From Actinomycetes bacterium (GTDB taxonomy: Bacteria > Actinomycetota > Acidimicrobiia > Acidimicrobiales > Palsa-688), in assembly GCA_021811865.1 (NCBI GenBank), contig JAKAQB010000038.1, forward strand, positions 1 to 34,762: a stretch of DNA of 34,762 nt. The letters are read 5' to 3'. A model generated the notes under the pieces. The model ran no database searches and was not told the origin of the DNA. It worked only from the letters and a program-made list of their open reading frames with translations. The translations under genes were made by a program, and so were the position numbers. Shown here piece after piece: positions 1 through 10,651 of the stretch. How positions within the stretch are numbered: position 1 is the stretch's first letter; each line of letters starts with the position of its first letter.

Positions 1-156
1 CGGGGGCTCTTTCGACGCGCCCACGGGCGGGGCCGACCGGTCGAGACGGCCCTGCGGCGGGCCCCGACGCCACGTCAAGGTGGTGTCACAGCCCCCTGGC
101 ACCATGACGAGAGGTTGAAACGTGAAGTGGGCCCCCACTGAAACGTGAAGACCTCG
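1..156. other. Left-edge non-coding or gene-end sequence
   Basis: I see no gene I can support here. All three plus-strand frames are open from the edge and close within about 140 bases, so the C-terminal end of a gene entering from the left cannot be excluded, but no motif supports one. It lies downstream of the minus-strand tRNA and would contain its 3' trailer. Confidence 0.4.
116..150. repeat. 12-base direct repeat flanking a palindrome
   Basis: TGAAACGTGAAG occurs at 116-127 and again at 139-150. The bases between form GTGGGCCCCCAC (127-138), which is self-complementary apart from its centre. It lies just downstream of the minus-strand tRNA and could act as a weak terminator or processing signal, but there is no T run and the loop would be tiny. 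Confidence 0.5.
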
Positions 157-233
<77 letters not shown>

Positions 234-246
234 AGGTGGCTCAGGA

Positions 247-252
247 AGGCTA
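247..252 (-). promoter_or_regulatory. Probable -10 box of tRNA-Ala
   Basis: The minus strand reads TAGCCT here, 13 bases before the 5' end of the tRNA, giving a predicted start a few bases ahead of the mature end. No convincing -35 is visible; the region where it would lie is occupied by a large dyad (256-283). Confidence 0.4.
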
Positions 253-255
253 TCA

Positions 256-283
256 GGCGACGTCCACCCCGGTGGGTGTCGCC
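256..283. repeat. 28-base interrupted dyad between tRNA-Ala and leuS
   Basis: GGCGAC-gt-CCACC-cc-GGTGG-gt-GTCGCC is a symmetric inverted repeat with 11 matched pairs per arm and a 2-base centre. It overlaps the expected -35 region of the tRNA promoter on the minus strand and lies 128 bases upstream of leuS. It could be an operator or simply a hairpin. Confidence 0.5.
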
Positions 284-397
284 GCCGCCTGCCGATCCTC
301 ACCGGAGGAGGCCCAGCCGACGCGTTGGGATCAGGCGCACACGACGCGTCGACCGCTGTCGGCATCGCCGCGGCGGGGGAGGCCCTGGACAGCTCGG

Positions 398-403
398 TAC
401 GCT
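398..403 (+). promoter_or_regulatory. -10 box of leuS, leaderless layout
   Basis: TACGCT followed by seven bases and the leuS ATG at 411, with no Shine-Dalgarno sequence. A transcript would begin at or within a base or two of the start codon. Confidence 0.5.
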
Positions 404-410
404 GCCGGGG

Positions 411-3272
411 ATGGCCACCGAGACCGAGCAGGCCCGCACGGACGGGGACGCCCCGCCCTACCGCTACACGGGCGCGCTCGCCGCCGAGATCGAGGCTCGC
501 TGGCAGGGGCGCTGGGCGGCGGAGGGGACCTTCGTCGTGCCCCGCACGACCGAGCCGGGGCCGGCCGGCAAGTTCTTCCTGATGGACATGTTCCCCTACC
601 CGTCCGGGGAGGGCCTGCACGTCGGCCACCCCCTCGGCTACATCGCCACGGACATCTTCGGCCGCTACCTGCGGATGACCGGCTGGCGGGTGCTGCACAC
701 CCTCGGCTACGACGCCTATGGCCTGCCCGCCGAGCAGTACGCCATCGAGACCGGGACCGACCCCCGCTCGACGACGGAGGCCAACATCCGCCGCTACCGG
801 GCGCAGATCGCCCGGCTGGGCCTGGCGCACGACCCGACGCGCTCGGTCGCCACCACCGACGAGTCCTTCTACCGCTGGACGCAGTGGATCTTCCTGCAGA
901 TATACAACGCCTGGTACGACGAGCGGGGGCAGAGGGCGAGGCCGATCACGGAGCTGGCGGCCGCCTACGAGGCCGGGGGGGTCCCCACCCCCGACGGCCG
1001 ACCCTGGTCGGAGCTGTCGGAGCGGGAACGGGCCGACGCCCTCGACGCCCGCCGGCTGGCCTACCGGGCCAGGGTTCCGGTCAACTGGTGCCCGGGCCTC
1101 GGGACCGTGCTCGCCAACGAGGAGGTGACAGCCGACGGGCGCTCCGAGCGTGGCAACTTCCCGGTGCTCCGCCGGGAGCTGACCCAGTGGATGATGCGGA
1201 TCACGGCGTACGCCGACCGGCTCCTCGAGGACCTCGAGCACCTGGACTGGCCGGAGTCGGTGAAGACGATGCAGCGCAACTGGATCGGCCGCTCGGAGGG
1301 GGCGTCGATCGACTTCCCGCTGCGGGGCACCGGCGCCGCCCTCGAGGTGTTCACCACCCGGCCCGACACGCTCTTTGGTGCGACGTACATGGTGGTCGCT
1401 CCTGAGCACCCGCTCGTGGACACGCTCGTCCCGGATGCGTGGCCGGCGCCGGCGCCGCAGTCGTGGACGGGCGGCCACGCCACCCCGCTCGAAGCGGTGG
1501 ACGAGTACCGCTCCCGGGCCGCCGCGATGACCGAACGGGACCGCCAGGCGGAGGCCCGGCCCAAGGCGGGGGTGTGGACCGGCGCCTACGCCACCAACCC
1601 GGCGAGCGGCGAGGCCGTCCCCGTCTTCGTCGCCGACTACGTGCTGGCCGGCTACGGGACCGGCGCCATCATGGCCGTCCCCGCCCACGACCAGCGGGAC
1701 TTCGACTTCGCCCGGACGTTGGGGCTCGAGATCCGCCCGGTGGTGGCCGCCACCGACGGGCGCGACCCCTACGACACCTCGGGCTGGACCGACGCGTACG
1801 TCGGCGACGGTGAGGTCATCAACTCCGCCGGCGAGGCGGTGAGCATCGACGGGAAGCGGGTCGGCGACGCCAAGCGGGCGATGGTGGAATGGATGGAGTC
1901 CGCCGGCGTCGGGCGGGGAACCGTGAGCTACAAGCTGCGTGACTGGCTGTTCTCACGCCAGAGATATTGGGGCGAGCCCTTTCCCATCGTCTTCGACGAC
2001 TCCGGGCGAGCGCACCCGCTGCCCGAGTCCATGCTCCCGGTCAGGCTCCCCGACATCGACGACTACCGGCCGGGCGCCCTCGACCCCGACGACGCCGGGT
2101 CCGATCCCGAGCCGCCGCTGGCCCGTGCCACCGACTGGGTCGAGGTCACCGTCGACCTCGGTGACGGGCCGCGGCGCTATCGCCGGGAGACCGACACGAT
2201 GCCGCAGTGGGCCGGCTCGTGCTGGTACGAGCTGCGCTACCTCGATCCCGGCAACGACCGGGAGCTGGTCGCACCGCAGCTCGAGGAGTTCTGGATGGGG
2301 CCGCAGCGGGAGGGTGACACCGGGGGCGTCGACCTCTACGTCGGCGGGGTCGAGCACGCCGTGCTGCACCTGCTGTACTCCCGCTTCTGGCACAAGGTGC
2401 TCCACGACCTCGGGCACCTGAGCAGCCGGGAGCCGTTCCGCCGCCTGTTCAACCAGGGCTACATCCAGGCGTACGCCTACACCGACCGCCGCGGCGTCCA
2501 CGTCCCCGCCGGCGAGGTGGTCGAGCGCGGCGGGCGGTACTGGTACGGCGACGAGCCGGTGACCCGTAGCTACGGGAAGATGGGCAAGTCGCTCAAGAAC
2601 TCGGTCTCGCCTGACGAGATCTGCAACCGCTACGGGGCGGACACCCTCCGGCTGTACGAGATGTACATGGGTCCGCTGGACGTCTCCCGCCCGTGGGAGA
2701 CCAAGGCGGTCGTCGGTCAGCTGCGGTTCCTGCAACGGGTGTGGCGCAACCTGCTCGACGAGGCCACCGGGTCGCCGACGGTCGTGGACGAGGCTCCGGA
2801 CCCCGGCACGGAGCGACTGCTGCACGCGACGATCGACGCGGTGAGAGCCGAGATGGAGGCGCTGCGGTTCAACACGGCCATCTCCCGGCTCATCGAGCTC
2901 AACAACCACCTGACGGCGCGGCGGGCGCCGGTGGCGCGGTCGGTGGCCGAGCCGTTCGTGCTCATGCTGTCGCCGTTCGCCCCTCACGCCGCCGAGGAGC
3001 TGTGGGCGCGCCTCGGCCACGACGCCACGCTGGCCTACGAGCCGTTCCCGCAGGCCGATCCTGGCAAGCTGAGCTCCGCCACCGTCACCTACCCGGTGCA
3101 GGTGGACGGGAAGGTGCGGGCGACGGTGGAGGTGCCGGCCGACGCCAGCGCGACGGACGTCGAGGCGGCAGCGCTTGCCGGCGTGGCGGGCTGGACCGAG
3201 GGCCGGGCGGTCGCCAAGGTCGTCGTGGTGCCGGGGAGGATCGTGAGCGTCGTGCTCACGAAACGGGCCTGA
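411..3272 (+). CDS. leuS: Leucyl-tRNA synthetase
   Basis: This class I aminoacyl-tRNA synthetase charges tRNA-Leu in the cytoplasm. It has 953 residues, usual for the actinobacterial enzyme. The HIGH signature is seen as HVGH at residues 70-73 after FPYPSGEGL, and the KMSKS loop as KMGKS at 723-727 followed by [10 protein letters not shown]. The connective-polypeptide editing domain includes [20 protein letters not shown] near residues 316-335, with [16 protein letters not shown] after it, and an anticodon-binding region follows KMGKS. The ATG at 411 is chosen over upstream in-frame starts because those extend into the tRNA and give arginine-rich sequence with no homology, and because a -10 box lies seven bases ahead. 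It is monocistronic and converges on the PAC2 gene. Confidence 0.97.
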   Translation: MATETEQARTDGDAPPYRYTGALAAEIEARWQGRWAAEGTFVVPRTTEPGPAGKFFLMDMFPYPSGEGLHVGHPLGYIATDIFGRYLRMTGWRVLHTLGYDAYGLPAEQYAIETGTDPRSTTEANIRRYRAQIARLGLAHDPTRSVATTDESFYRWTQWIFLQIYNAWYDERGQRARPITELAAAYEAGGVPTPDGRPWSELSERERADALDARRLAYRARVPVNWCPGLGTVLANEEVTADGRSERGNFPVLRRELTQWMMRITAYADRLLEDLEHLDWPESVKTMQRNWIGRSEGASIDFPLRGTGAALEVFTTRPDTLFGATYMVVAPEHPLVDTLVPDAWPAPAPQSWTGGHATPLEAVDEYRSRAAAMTERDRQAEARPKAGVWTGAYATNPASGEAVPVFVADYVLAGYGTGAIMAVPAHDQRDFDFARTLGLEIRPVVAATDGRDPYDTSGWTDAYVGDGEVINSAGEAVSIDGKRVGDAKRAMVEWMESAGVGRGTVSYKLRDWLFSRQRYWGEPFPIVFDDSGRAHPLPESMLPVRLPDIDDYRPGALDPDDAGSDPEPPLARATDWVEVTVDLGDGPRRYRRETDTMPQWAGSCWYELRYLDPGNDRELVAPQLEEFWMGPQREGDTGGVDLYVGGVEHAVLHLLYSRFWHKVLHDLGHLSSREPFRRLFNQGYIQAYAYTDRRGVHVPAGEVVERGGRYWYGDEPVTRSYGKMGKSLKNSVSPDEICNRYGADTLRLYEMYMGPLDVSRPWETKAVVGQLRFLQRVWRNLLDEATGSPTVVDEAPDPGTERLLHATIDAVRAEMEALRFNTAISRLIELNNHLTARRAPVARSVAEPFVLMLSPFAPHAAEELWARLGHDATLAYEPFPQADPGKLSSATVTYPVQVDGKVRATVEVPADASATDVEAAALAGVAGWTEGRAVAKVVVVPGRIVSVVLTKRA

Positions 3273-3292
3273 GGGGGGCCGCCGGCCAGCGT

Positions 3293-3316
3293 GGCGGCAC
3301 GGCTGTCGGTGCCGCC
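3293..3316. terminator. Hairpin between convergent leuS and PAC2 genes
   Basis: GGCGGCAC (3293-3300) and GTGCCGCC (3309-3316) form a perfect 8-pair stem with an 8-base loop, in the 47 bases separating two convergent stop codons. There is no T run on either side, as is common for GC-rich actinobacterial hairpins. It could work in both directions. Confidence 0.5.
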
Positions 3317-3319
3317 GGA

Positions 3320-4195
3320 CTAGCGCTCACCCCGCAGGAACCGCTCCAGCTCAGCGGCGATCTCGTCCCCGGAGGGCAGGTCACCGATGGGCGTCTCGCC
3401 GAGCCCCTCCTCCTCGTCGTGGGACAGCTCCAACTGGCGCACCATGGCGGCGTGCTCGTCGCTGCCGGCGATCAGCTGGTCTATGTGAGCAGCGGTGACG
3501 GCGGCGGCGGCGTGCAGGTCCCTGGTGTCGACCTCCAAGGAGGCGAGGGCGCCGAGGCGCTCGAGCAGGGCAGCCGACGCCGCCGGATAGGGCAGCGCCG
3601 AGGCGTAGTGCGGTACCCGTGCCCACAGTCCGACGGACGCCACGCCGGCCCGCCCGAAGCCGTGCTCGAGAGCGCCCTGGGCGCCTGCAGGCACGTCGAT
3701 GGTGGCCGGCACCACACCGATCTGCTGGGCGAGGGCGCGCTCGACGCTGGTCCCCGCCAGGCGCACCGGTCGGGTGTGCGGCACAGGCGCCGGGAACGCT
3801 CCCAGTCCCACCACCAGCTCCACCCCCAACCGGGACGACAGGGCGATCACCTCGGTGACGAAGCGGTGCCAGCGCATGTCTGGTTCGGGCCCGGAGAGCA
3901 GCAGGATGTCGCGTCCCCCACCGCGGGCGGCGCCGCTGGCGGCCTCGAGGCGCAGCTCGGGCCAGCGGAGGTCCTTCTCCACCCCGGCGTCGAGGCGCAG
4001 GATCGGCCTGCGGGCGCGGTGGTCGATCAGCTCGTCGGCGTCGAAGGTGGCGACCATCTGGGTGGGCAGGCTCTCCCGCAGCGTCGCCATGGCGGTGGCG
4101 GCGGCCTGCCCGGCGTCGATCCAGCCTTCGAGGCACACGACGAGCGCCGGGCGGTCGAGGACCGGCCACGAGTGGAGCGAGGCGAGATCGGCCAC
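3320..4195 (-). CDS. PAC2-family protein (proteasome-assembly-chaperone-like)
   Basis: The 291-residue protein belongs to the PAC2 family, which is widespread in actinobacteria; its bacterial role is not established, and the name comes from a eukaryotic proteasome assembly chaperone. The N-terminus has the family pattern (PVLDRPALVVCLEGWIDAG), followed by the DADELIDHRARRP segment and a glycine-rich core (ILLLSGPEPDMRW). No membrane segment or signal peptide is seen. The GTG at 4195 is preferred over an in-frame start 49 codons upstream, because that extension is arginine-rich and overlaps the preceding gene. It starts 11 bases after the phosphotransferase stop, so the two are probably cotranscribed. 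Confidence 0.85.
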   Translation of the reverse strand: MADLASLHSWPVLDRPALVVCLEGWIDAGQAAATAMATLRESLPTQMVATFDADELIDHRARRPILRLDAGVEKDLRWPELRLEAASGAARGGGRDILLLSGPEPDMRWHRFVTEVIALSSRLGVELVVGLGAFPAPVPHTRPVRLAGTSVERALAQQIGVVPATIDVPAGAQGALEHGFGRAGVASVGLWARVPHYASALPYPAASAALLERLGALASLEVDTRDLHAAAAVTAAHIDQLIAGSDEHAAMVRQLELSHDEEEGLGETPIGDLPSGDEIAAELERFLRGER

Positions 4196-4206
4196 GGTGC
4201 CCGGCT

Positions 4207-5343
4207 TCAGCCGATACGCCCGGCGGCGTCGAGGGCGAGGCCGGCGAGCTGTCGGATCATGCCCGGGTAGCCGCTGTGGTCGAAGCCGTCGTTGCCCATG
4301 GCCCCTGCGATGTATCGCACGTACACGCCCTCCAGGATGCACGCGACCTTCCAGTAAGCGAAGGCCATGTAGTAGTCGAGGTGTTGGATCGAGCGCCCCG
4401 ACGCAGCGGCGTAGCGCGCCGCCAGCTCCGGTTTGGTGAGGAACCCGCCGTCGGTCGTGGCCGTGTGGGCCAATACGGAGGTCTCGCCGGGATCAGCCCA
4501 GTAGACGAGCAACTGCCCGAGGTCGGCCATGGTGTCGCCCAGGGTGCACAGCTCCCAGTCGAGGACGGCGGCCAGCTTGCCGTCGTGGTCGACGATGGCG
4601 TTGTCGAGGCGGTAGTCGCCGTGCACGATGCCGGCCCGGTGCTGCTCGGGGATGGTGGCCACCAGGCCGTCGTGGACGGCGTCGATCTCCGCCACGTCCG
4701 GCCCGCCGTGGTCGTCGCGGCAGGTGACGTACTGGCCGTACCAGCGCCGCAGCTGCCGGACGAGGTAGGAGTCCCTGCGCCCGAGGTCGCCGAGGCCGAC
4801 GGCGTCGGGGTCGAGGGCGTGCAGGGCGGCGAGGGTGTCGACCAGGTCCTCGGAGATGCGGCGGCGCTGCTCCAGGCTGAACAGGGCGGCGGCGTCGCCC
4901 TCGGCCCGCATCACGTGGCCGTCGACGAAGTCCATGACGTAGAACGGGGCGCCCGTCACCGACGCGTCGGCGCAGTACCCGACCGCGCGTGGCACCGGGA
5001 CGCCGGCCTGCCGCACCGCTTCGATGACCCGGTGCTCGCGTGCCATGTCGTGGGCGGTGGGCAGCAGGTGACCCGTCGGCGGCCGGCGCAGCACCCAGCG
5101 CCGGGCGGTGGCGTCGGCGACGGCGAAGGTGAGGTTGCTGCGGCCGCCGGCGATGAGCTCGAAGCGCAGCGGCGGCCGCACCCCGGTGACGTGGGTGACG
5201 AACCATCCCGTCACGCCGGCGGGGTCGATGCCGGGCGGCGCGCCGGCCCTGCCGCGGCCGGCCCCTGCCGGATTCTCGGCGCCGTCGGTACCCTCGTCGA
5301 TTGGGCGTGCCCCGCCGCGGTGCGTGCCTTCGGGGTCGGTCAT
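4207..5343 (-). CDS. Phosphotransferase, aminoglycoside phosphotransferase/ACAD10-11 N-terminal-like family
   Basis: A soluble kinase-fold phosphotransferase of 378 residues. The N-lobe has a glycine-rich nucleotide loop (AGGRSNLTF, about 66-74) and the WVLRRPP strand that carries the family's lysine/arginine position. The catalytic loop is HGDYRLDN at 241-248 and the metal-binding aspartate is in LDWE (D262). The closest pattern I recognise is the phosphotransferase group linked to acyl-CoA dehydrogenases, which acts on hydroxyacyl substrates in some organisms; an antibiotic-resistance role is not implied. The first 40 residues are low-complexity. It is the first gene of a two-gene unit with the PAC2 protein and is divergent from the thioredoxin gene across 39 bases. 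Confidence 0.85.
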   Translation of the reverse strand: MTDPEGTHRGGARPIDEGTDGAENPAGAGRGRAGAPPGIDPAGVTGWFVTHVTGVRPPLRFELIAGGRSNLTFAVADATARRWVLRRPPTGHLLPTAHDMAREHRVIEAVRQAGVPVPRAVGYCADASVTGAPFYVMDFVDGHVMRAEGDAAALFSLEQRRRISEDLVDTLAALHALDPDAVGLGDLGRRDSYLVRQLRRWYGQYVTCRDDHGGPDVAEIDAVHDGLVATIPEQHRAGIVHGDYRLDNAIVDHDGKLAAVLDWELCTLGDTMADLGQLLVYWADPGETSVLAHTATTDGGFLTKPELAARYAAASGRSIQHLDYYMAFAYWKVACILEGVYVRYIAGAMGNDGFDHSGYPGMIRQLAGLALDAAGRIG

Positions 5344-5351
5344 CCCCCCCG

Positions 5352-5357
5352 AACCTA
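5352..5357 (-). promoter_or_regulatory. -10 box of the phosphotransferase gene, leaderless layout
   Basis: The minus strand reads TAGGTT, then eight bases (a G-rich run), then ATG at 5343. The divergent thioredoxin promoter must overlap this 39-base interval, so the two units may compete for polymerase. Confidence 0.5.
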
Positions 5358-5382
5358 GAGCCTCTGGAGGAGACGAGTCCCG

Positions 5383-6090
5383 ATGGACGTCACCGATGCC
5401 ACTTTCGAGACGGACGTGCTCGACCGATCGCTGCAGGTCCCGGTCGTGATCGACCTGTGGGCCTCGTGGTGCGGGCCGTGCCGGACCCTCGGTCCGATCC
5501 TGGAGAAGGTGATCGCCGAGACCGACGGTCGTGTCGCTCTCGCCAAGGTCGACGTGGACGCCAACCCGAGGGTGGCGACGACGTTCCAGGTCCAGTCGAT
5601 CCCCGCCGTCTTCGCTGTCGCCGACCGCAAGGTCGTCGACCGGTTCGTCGGGGCGCTGCCCGAGCCGGCCGTCCGGGACTGGGTCAACCGGCTGGTCGCC
5701 CCGCCGAGCGAGGTCGACCGCCTGGTCGAAGCCGGCGACGTGGTGTCGTTGCGACGAGCGGTGGAGCTCGAGCGGGGCAACGGCAAGGCGGTGGTCGCCC
5801 TCGCCCGCGTGCTCGCCGACGCCGACGACCCCGACGCCCGCCAGGAGGCGCTCGCCCTGCTGGCCCGCATCCCCGAGACGCCCGAGACCCGCCACATAGC
5901 GGCGCAGGCCCGGCTGGGGGAGGGCGCGGCCGAGGGCGGCGGCATCGAGTCCAAGCTCGACGCCCTGCTCGACCGGGTGAAGGGCGACGAAGGGGCGCGC
6001 CAGGAGTTCCTCGACCTCCTCGAGGTCCTTGGCACGGACGACCCCCGCACCCCCCCGTACCGCAAGGCCCTCGCTGACCGTCTGTTCTGA
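5383..6090 (+). CDS. CnoX/YbbN-like thioredoxin-TPR protein
   Basis: The 235-residue protein joins an N-terminal thioredoxin fold (about 1-110) to a C-terminal helical repeat domain of the YbbN/CnoX kind. The redox motif WCGPC is intact at residues 29-33, and the cis-proline strand is present (QSIPAVFAV). E. coli CnoX holds oxidatively damaged proteins and passes them to GroEL; in E. coli the redox motif is altered, whereas here both cysteines remain, so disulfide exchange is possible. A GGAGGAG sequence (5366-5372) lies upstream, a rather long 10 bases before the ATG, so this gene appears leadered unlike its neighbours. hrcA and dnaJ in the same window suit a protein-quality-control setting but are not adjacent. 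Confidence 0.88.
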   Translation: MDVTDATFETDVLDRSLQVPVVIDLWASWCGPCRTLGPILEKVIAETDGRVALAKVDVDANPRVATTFQVQSIPAVFAVADRKVVDRFVGALPEPAVRDWVNRLVAPPSEVDRLVEAGDVVSLRRAVELERGNGKAVVALARVLADADDPDARQEALALLARIPETPETRHIAAQARLGEGAAEGGGIESKLDALLDRVKGDEGARQEFLDLLEVLGTDDPRTPPYRKALADRLF

Positions 6091-6094
6091 GGGG

Positions 6095-6100
6095 TAGCGT
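6095..6100 (+). promoter_or_regulatory. -10 box of the DHPS-like gene, leaderless layout
   Basis: TAGCGT immediately after the thioredoxin stop codon, followed by eight bases and the GTG at 6109. No Shine-Dalgarno sequence is present. Confidence 0.45.
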
Positions 6101-6108
6101 CGCCGCCC

Positions 6109-6735
6109 GTGCTGCTGACGCTCGGGAGCCGACGCCACGACCTCACGACCCGGGCGCTGGTGGTGGGAGTCGTCGACGACTCTGGCGTGGAGCGGGCGTG
6201 CCGCCGTGCGGAGGCGCTCGTCGCCGCCGGCGCCGATGTCGTCGAGGTCGCCGACGAGGGGCGGGGTGCGCCGGTGGTCACTGCCGTGGTGGCCTGCGCC
6301 GGCGTCCCGGTGTGCGTGGCGACGTCGAGCCCGAGCGTGGCGGCGGACGCCTACAGGGCGGGAGCGGTGATGGGCCGAGTGTCGGGGGGCGTGGGCATCG
6401 CGAGCGCAGCGGGGGCGGTGGTGGTGGCAGCCTGCGTGGAGGGGGTGGCGGAGGCGCGCCGCGCCGGGGTCCCCGACGACAGGATCGTCCTCGGCGTCAG
6501 CGTGGATCTCCGAAAGTCCTCGCCCCCGCCCGCCGAGCTCCTCGACGGGTCCGGCCGCCTCAGCGCCGCCGGCGTGCCCCTCATGCTGTCGGTCGTCCAC
6601 GCCGAGGGGGCGGGTGGGGAGGCGGCCGCCCAGGCCGTGGCGGTCAGCAGCGGCTTCCGCCTGCTGCGCAGCCACGACGTAGTCGGCGCCCGGCGGGTGC
6701 GCGACACCCTCGCTGCGGTGCTGGAGGCGGTGTGA
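6109..6735 (+). CDS. Degenerate dihydropteroate-synthase-like protein
   Basis: I recognise only the outline of a pterin-binding TIM barrel. The protein has 208 residues against about 270-290 for FolP. It keeps the order of strands: GVVDDSG where FolP has NVTPDSF, AGADVVEV before the position of the GGEST loop, VPVCVATSS at the VDT position, AGAVMGRVSGG at the ND-GG position, DRIVLGVSVDLRKS at the DPG..F.K position, and SHDV at the RVHDV end. Nearly all the FolP pterin and pABA contacts are gone, so folate synthesis by this protein is unlikely. It starts with GTG 18 bases after the thioredoxin stop and overlaps holA by four bases (GTGA), so it is cotranslated with a replication gene. Function unknown. 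Confidence 0.7.
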   Translation: MLLTLGSRRHDLTTRALVVGVVDDSGVERACRRAEALVAAGADVVEVADEGRGAPVVTAVVACAGVPVCVATSSPSVAADAYRAGAVMGRVSGGVGIASAAGAVVVAACVEGVAEARRAGVPDDRIVLGVSVDLRKSSPPPAELLDGSGRLSAAGVPLMLSVVHAEGAGGEAAAQAVAVSSGFRLLRSHDVVGARRVRDTLAAVLEAV

Positions 6736-7721
6736 GCGCCGAGGACCGAGCCGTGTGGCTCGTCGACGGGGACGACCCCGCCTTGGTGTCGGAGGCCGTG
6801 AGGGGTGTGGTCGACGAGATCGTGGGCGGCGCCGACCGCAGCCTCGCGGTCGAGGACTTCTCGGGTGAGGAGGTCGACCTCGCCGTCGTGGTCGACGCCT
6901 GCCGTACGGCGCCGTTCCTCTTCGACCGGCGGGTCATCGTGGTGCGCGACGTCGGCCGCTTCTCCACTGAGGCTCTCGCCCCGCTGCTGTCGTACCTCGA
7001 GGAGCCGGTGCCGACCACGGCGCTGGTGCTCACCGCCGGCGGCGGCCGCGTCGCGCCGAGGCTCGTCGCCGCCGTCAAGGCGCACGGCCACGTGCGCTCG
7101 ACGGCCATCGGTCGTGACACGCGCGCATGGGTGCGGGACCGGCTGAAGCGCAGCGGGTTGCGCTTCGACCGCCACGCCGAGGACCGTGTGGAGGCTCACC
7201 TCGGCTCTGACCTGAGCCGCCTTCCCGGCGTCCTCGACGTGCTGGTGGCGGCGTACGGGGAGGGCGCCCGGCTCGGCGCCGACGACGTCGCCCCCTACCT
7301 CGGCGAGGCCGGGGCGGTGGCGCCGTGGGACCTCACCGACGCAGTCGACGCCGGCGCCACCGACCGCGCCCTCGAGCACCTGCACCGGCTCCTCGCCGCC
7401 GGCGAACGCCACCCCCTGGTGGTCCTCGCCGTCCTCCACCGCCACGTCGCCAACCTCCTGCGGGTCGACAGCCCGGTGATCACCAGCGAGGTTGCAGCCG
7501 CCTCGGCGCTGGGCATCCAGAAGGGGCGGAGCACGTTCCCGGCGAAGAAGGCGCTGCAGTCGGCCCGCCGCTACGGCAGCGCCGGCATCGCCGACGCCAT
7601 CGGCCTCGTCGCCCAGGCGGAGCTCGACTTGAAGGGGGCCACCGAGCTGCCCGGCAGCCTCGTCCTCGAGATCCTCGTGGCGCGCCTGTGCCGGCTGGCG
7701 CGCGCCGGCCGGGGCCGCTGA
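6732..7721 (+). CDS. holA: DNA polymerase III delta subunit
   Basis: The delta subunit of the clamp loader opens the beta sliding clamp. The 329-residue length is normal. The N-terminal Rossmann-like domain begins VWLVDGDDPALVSEAV and continues through FDRRVIVVRDVGRF, matching the HolA family. The middle lid helices (DRHAEDRVEAHLGSDLSRL) and the C-terminal collar (DAVDAGATDRALEHLHRLLAAGERHPLVVLAVLHRH, residues about 215-250) follow. The GTG at 6732 overlaps the stop of the DHPS-like gene, implying translational coupling. It converges on rpsT, a pairing (holA beside rpsT) common in bacteria. Confidence 0.93.
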   Translation: MSAEDRAVWLVDGDDPALVSEAVRGVVDEIVGGADRSLAVEDFSGEEVDLAVVVDACRTAPFLFDRRVIVVRDVGRFSTEALAPLLSYLEEPVPTTALVLTAGGGRVAPRLVAAVKAHGHVRSTAIGRDTRAWVRDRLKRSGLRFDRHAEDRVEAHLGSDLSRLPGVLDVLVAAYGEGARLGADDVAPYLGEAGAVAPWDLTDAVDAGATDRALEHLHRLLAAGERHPLVVLAVLHRHVANLLRVDSPVITSEVAAASALGIQKGRSTFPAKKALQSARRYGSAGIADAIGLVAQAELDLKGATELPGSLVLEILVARLCRLARAGRGR

Positions 7722-7729
7722 GCAGCCTC

Positions 7730-7755
7730 TGGGTGGCGCTCACCCGCCCCACCCA
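7730..7755. terminator. Hairpin between convergent holA and rpsT
   Basis: TGGGTGG (7730-7736) and CCACCCA (7749-7755) give a 7-pair stem with a 12-base loop. An alternative inner stem is GGGTG/CACCC (7731-7745). No T run. Confidence 0.4.
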
Positions 7756-7815
7756 GCACCTGAGCATCGTGTGGCCCTGCCCCCTCCCCGCTGCCCTGGC
7801 GGCGCAGCGGTCCCG

Positions 7816-8088
7816 CTACTCCTCGGCCTGATCCAGCTGGTGGGCGCGCCGCATCAGGCGGGCTTTGCGGTTGGAGGCCTGGTTCTTGTGGATGATGCCC
7901 CGGGACACGGCCTTGTCGAGGCGCTTGACCGCCATCCGCAGGTCCTCCGCGGCGGTCTCACTGCCGGCCTCCGCCGAACGCACGGCCGCCTTGATGCGCG
8001 TCTTGATCTCCGACTTCGCCGCCTTGTTGCGCAGCCGGGCCTTCTCGTTGGTCCGGTTGCGCTTGATCTGACTCTTGATGTTGGCCAC
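7816..8088 (-). CDS. rpsT: 30S ribosomal protein S20
   Basis: A primary 16S rRNA-binding protein, 90 residues, the normal length. The N-terminus [20 protein letters not shown] is characteristic, followed by long basic helices and the conserved KGIIHKN-like motif ([16 protein letters not shown]). The start is GTG at 8088 (GTG-GCC-AAC-ATC). AGGA lies a few bases upstream, so this one has a leader. Confidence 0.97.
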   Translation of the reverse strand: MANIKSQIKRNRTNEKARLRNKAAKSEIKTRIKAAVRSAEAGSETAAEDLRMAVKRLDKAVSRGIIHKNQASNRKARLMRRAHQLDQAEE

Positions 8089-8122
8089 GTCGTCCTGCCG
8101 GTCTGGGGAAGGGAACCGGGTG

Positions 8123-8128
8123 AGCCTA
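8123..8128 (-). promoter_or_regulatory. Probable -10 box of rpsT
   Basis: TAGGCT on the minus strand, 34 bases before the rpsT start. It overlaps the TAG stop codon (8128-8126) of the upstream kinase-like gene. A transcript from here would have a leader of roughly 27 bases, with room for the AGGA ribosome site. Confidence 0.45.
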
Positions 8129-8782
8129 GCAGGGGGGCGTCTTGTCGACGAAGCGGCCGACGGCGTCGAGGATCACCGCCAGCGACCCGTCCAAGCCGAG
8201 GGCGGTGGTGTCGAGCCACAGGTGGTACCAGCCGGGGTCGAGCGGGTCCGCCCGGTAGAGGCGCCGCACCCACAGCTCCCGGGAGCGGTCGGTCTGGCCG
8301 AGGCGCTCGGCTGCCCGTTCCTCGGGGATCCCCTCGATGGCGGCCGCCTGCCTCGCCCGGGCCTGCACGGGGCCGTCGAGGCGGACGTGGTAGGCGCACG
8401 GCCGGTCGGCCAGCACGATGGCGGCGGCGCGCCCCAACACGACGGCGCCTGCACCCGAGCGCGCCGCTGCCAGGCCCGCCTCCGCCTGGTCGCGCAGCTC
8501 GTCCTCGGGCTCGACGAGCATCGGCGGTGCCGACAGCCCGTACACCCCGGCGGCGCGCGCCAGGTAGGTGAACAGCCGGCTCCCCGGCGTCGCCGCCTTC
8601 TCCTCCTCCGACAGCCCCTCCTCCGAGTGGGCGGCGTCGCCGAGCTCGCGGGTCGCCTCCTCGCTGACGTCGGCGGTGAGGAGGCGGTCCACGAAGGGCA
8701 GGCCCAGTGCGCCCGCCAGGCGCGGGGCGATGATGCTGCCGCCGGCCCCGTAGCTGGCGGAGATCGTCACGACGGGCTCCAT
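8126..8782 (-). CDS. Cytidylate-kinase-like family protein
   Basis: A 218-residue P-loop protein of the cytidylate-kinase-like family, found in many bacteria beside the true Cmk; substrate unproven. The nucleotide loop is ASYGAGGS at residues 9-16 (the family form lacks the GKS lysine). [15 protein letters not shown] resembles the family's GRG..VL motif, and [16 protein letters not shown] the arginine-rich lid. Residue E2 onwards ([11 protein letters not shown]) fits the family start, so ATG 8782 is chosen over upstream in-frame starts that extend into lepA. It is divergent from lepA across 37 bases. Confidence 0.8.
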   Translation of the reverse strand: MEPVVTISASYGAGGSIIAPRLAGALGLPFVDRLLTADVSEEATRELGDAAHSEEGLSEEEKAATPGSRLFTYLARAAGVYGLSAPPMLVEPEDELRDQAEAGLAAARSGAGAVVLGRAAAIVLADRPCAYHVRLDGPVQARARQAAAIEGIPEERAAERLGQTDRSRELWVRRLYRADPLDPGWYHLWLDTTALGLDGSLAVILDAVGRFVDKTPPC

Positions 8783-8789
8783 CTCGCGA

Positions 8790-8795
8790 AATGTA
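8790..8795 (-). promoter_or_regulatory. -10 box of the cytidylate-kinase-like gene, leaderless layout
   Basis: The minus strand reads TACATT, seven bases, then ATG at 8782. No Shine-Dalgarno sequence lies between. Confidence 0.5.
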
Positions 8796-8819
8796 CCCGT
8801 GCGCCACACTGGAGGGGTC

Positions 8820-10613
<1,794 letters not shown>

Positions 10614-10651
10614 GCCCAGCGGAACGGTTGACCACTGAACGGACAAGGACC

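Noticed and set aside
4207..5343. Aminoglycoside resistance kinase
   Set aside because: The sequence follows the ACAD10/11-type phosphotransferase pattern and lies in a housekeeping context with PAC2; nothing points to drug resistance.
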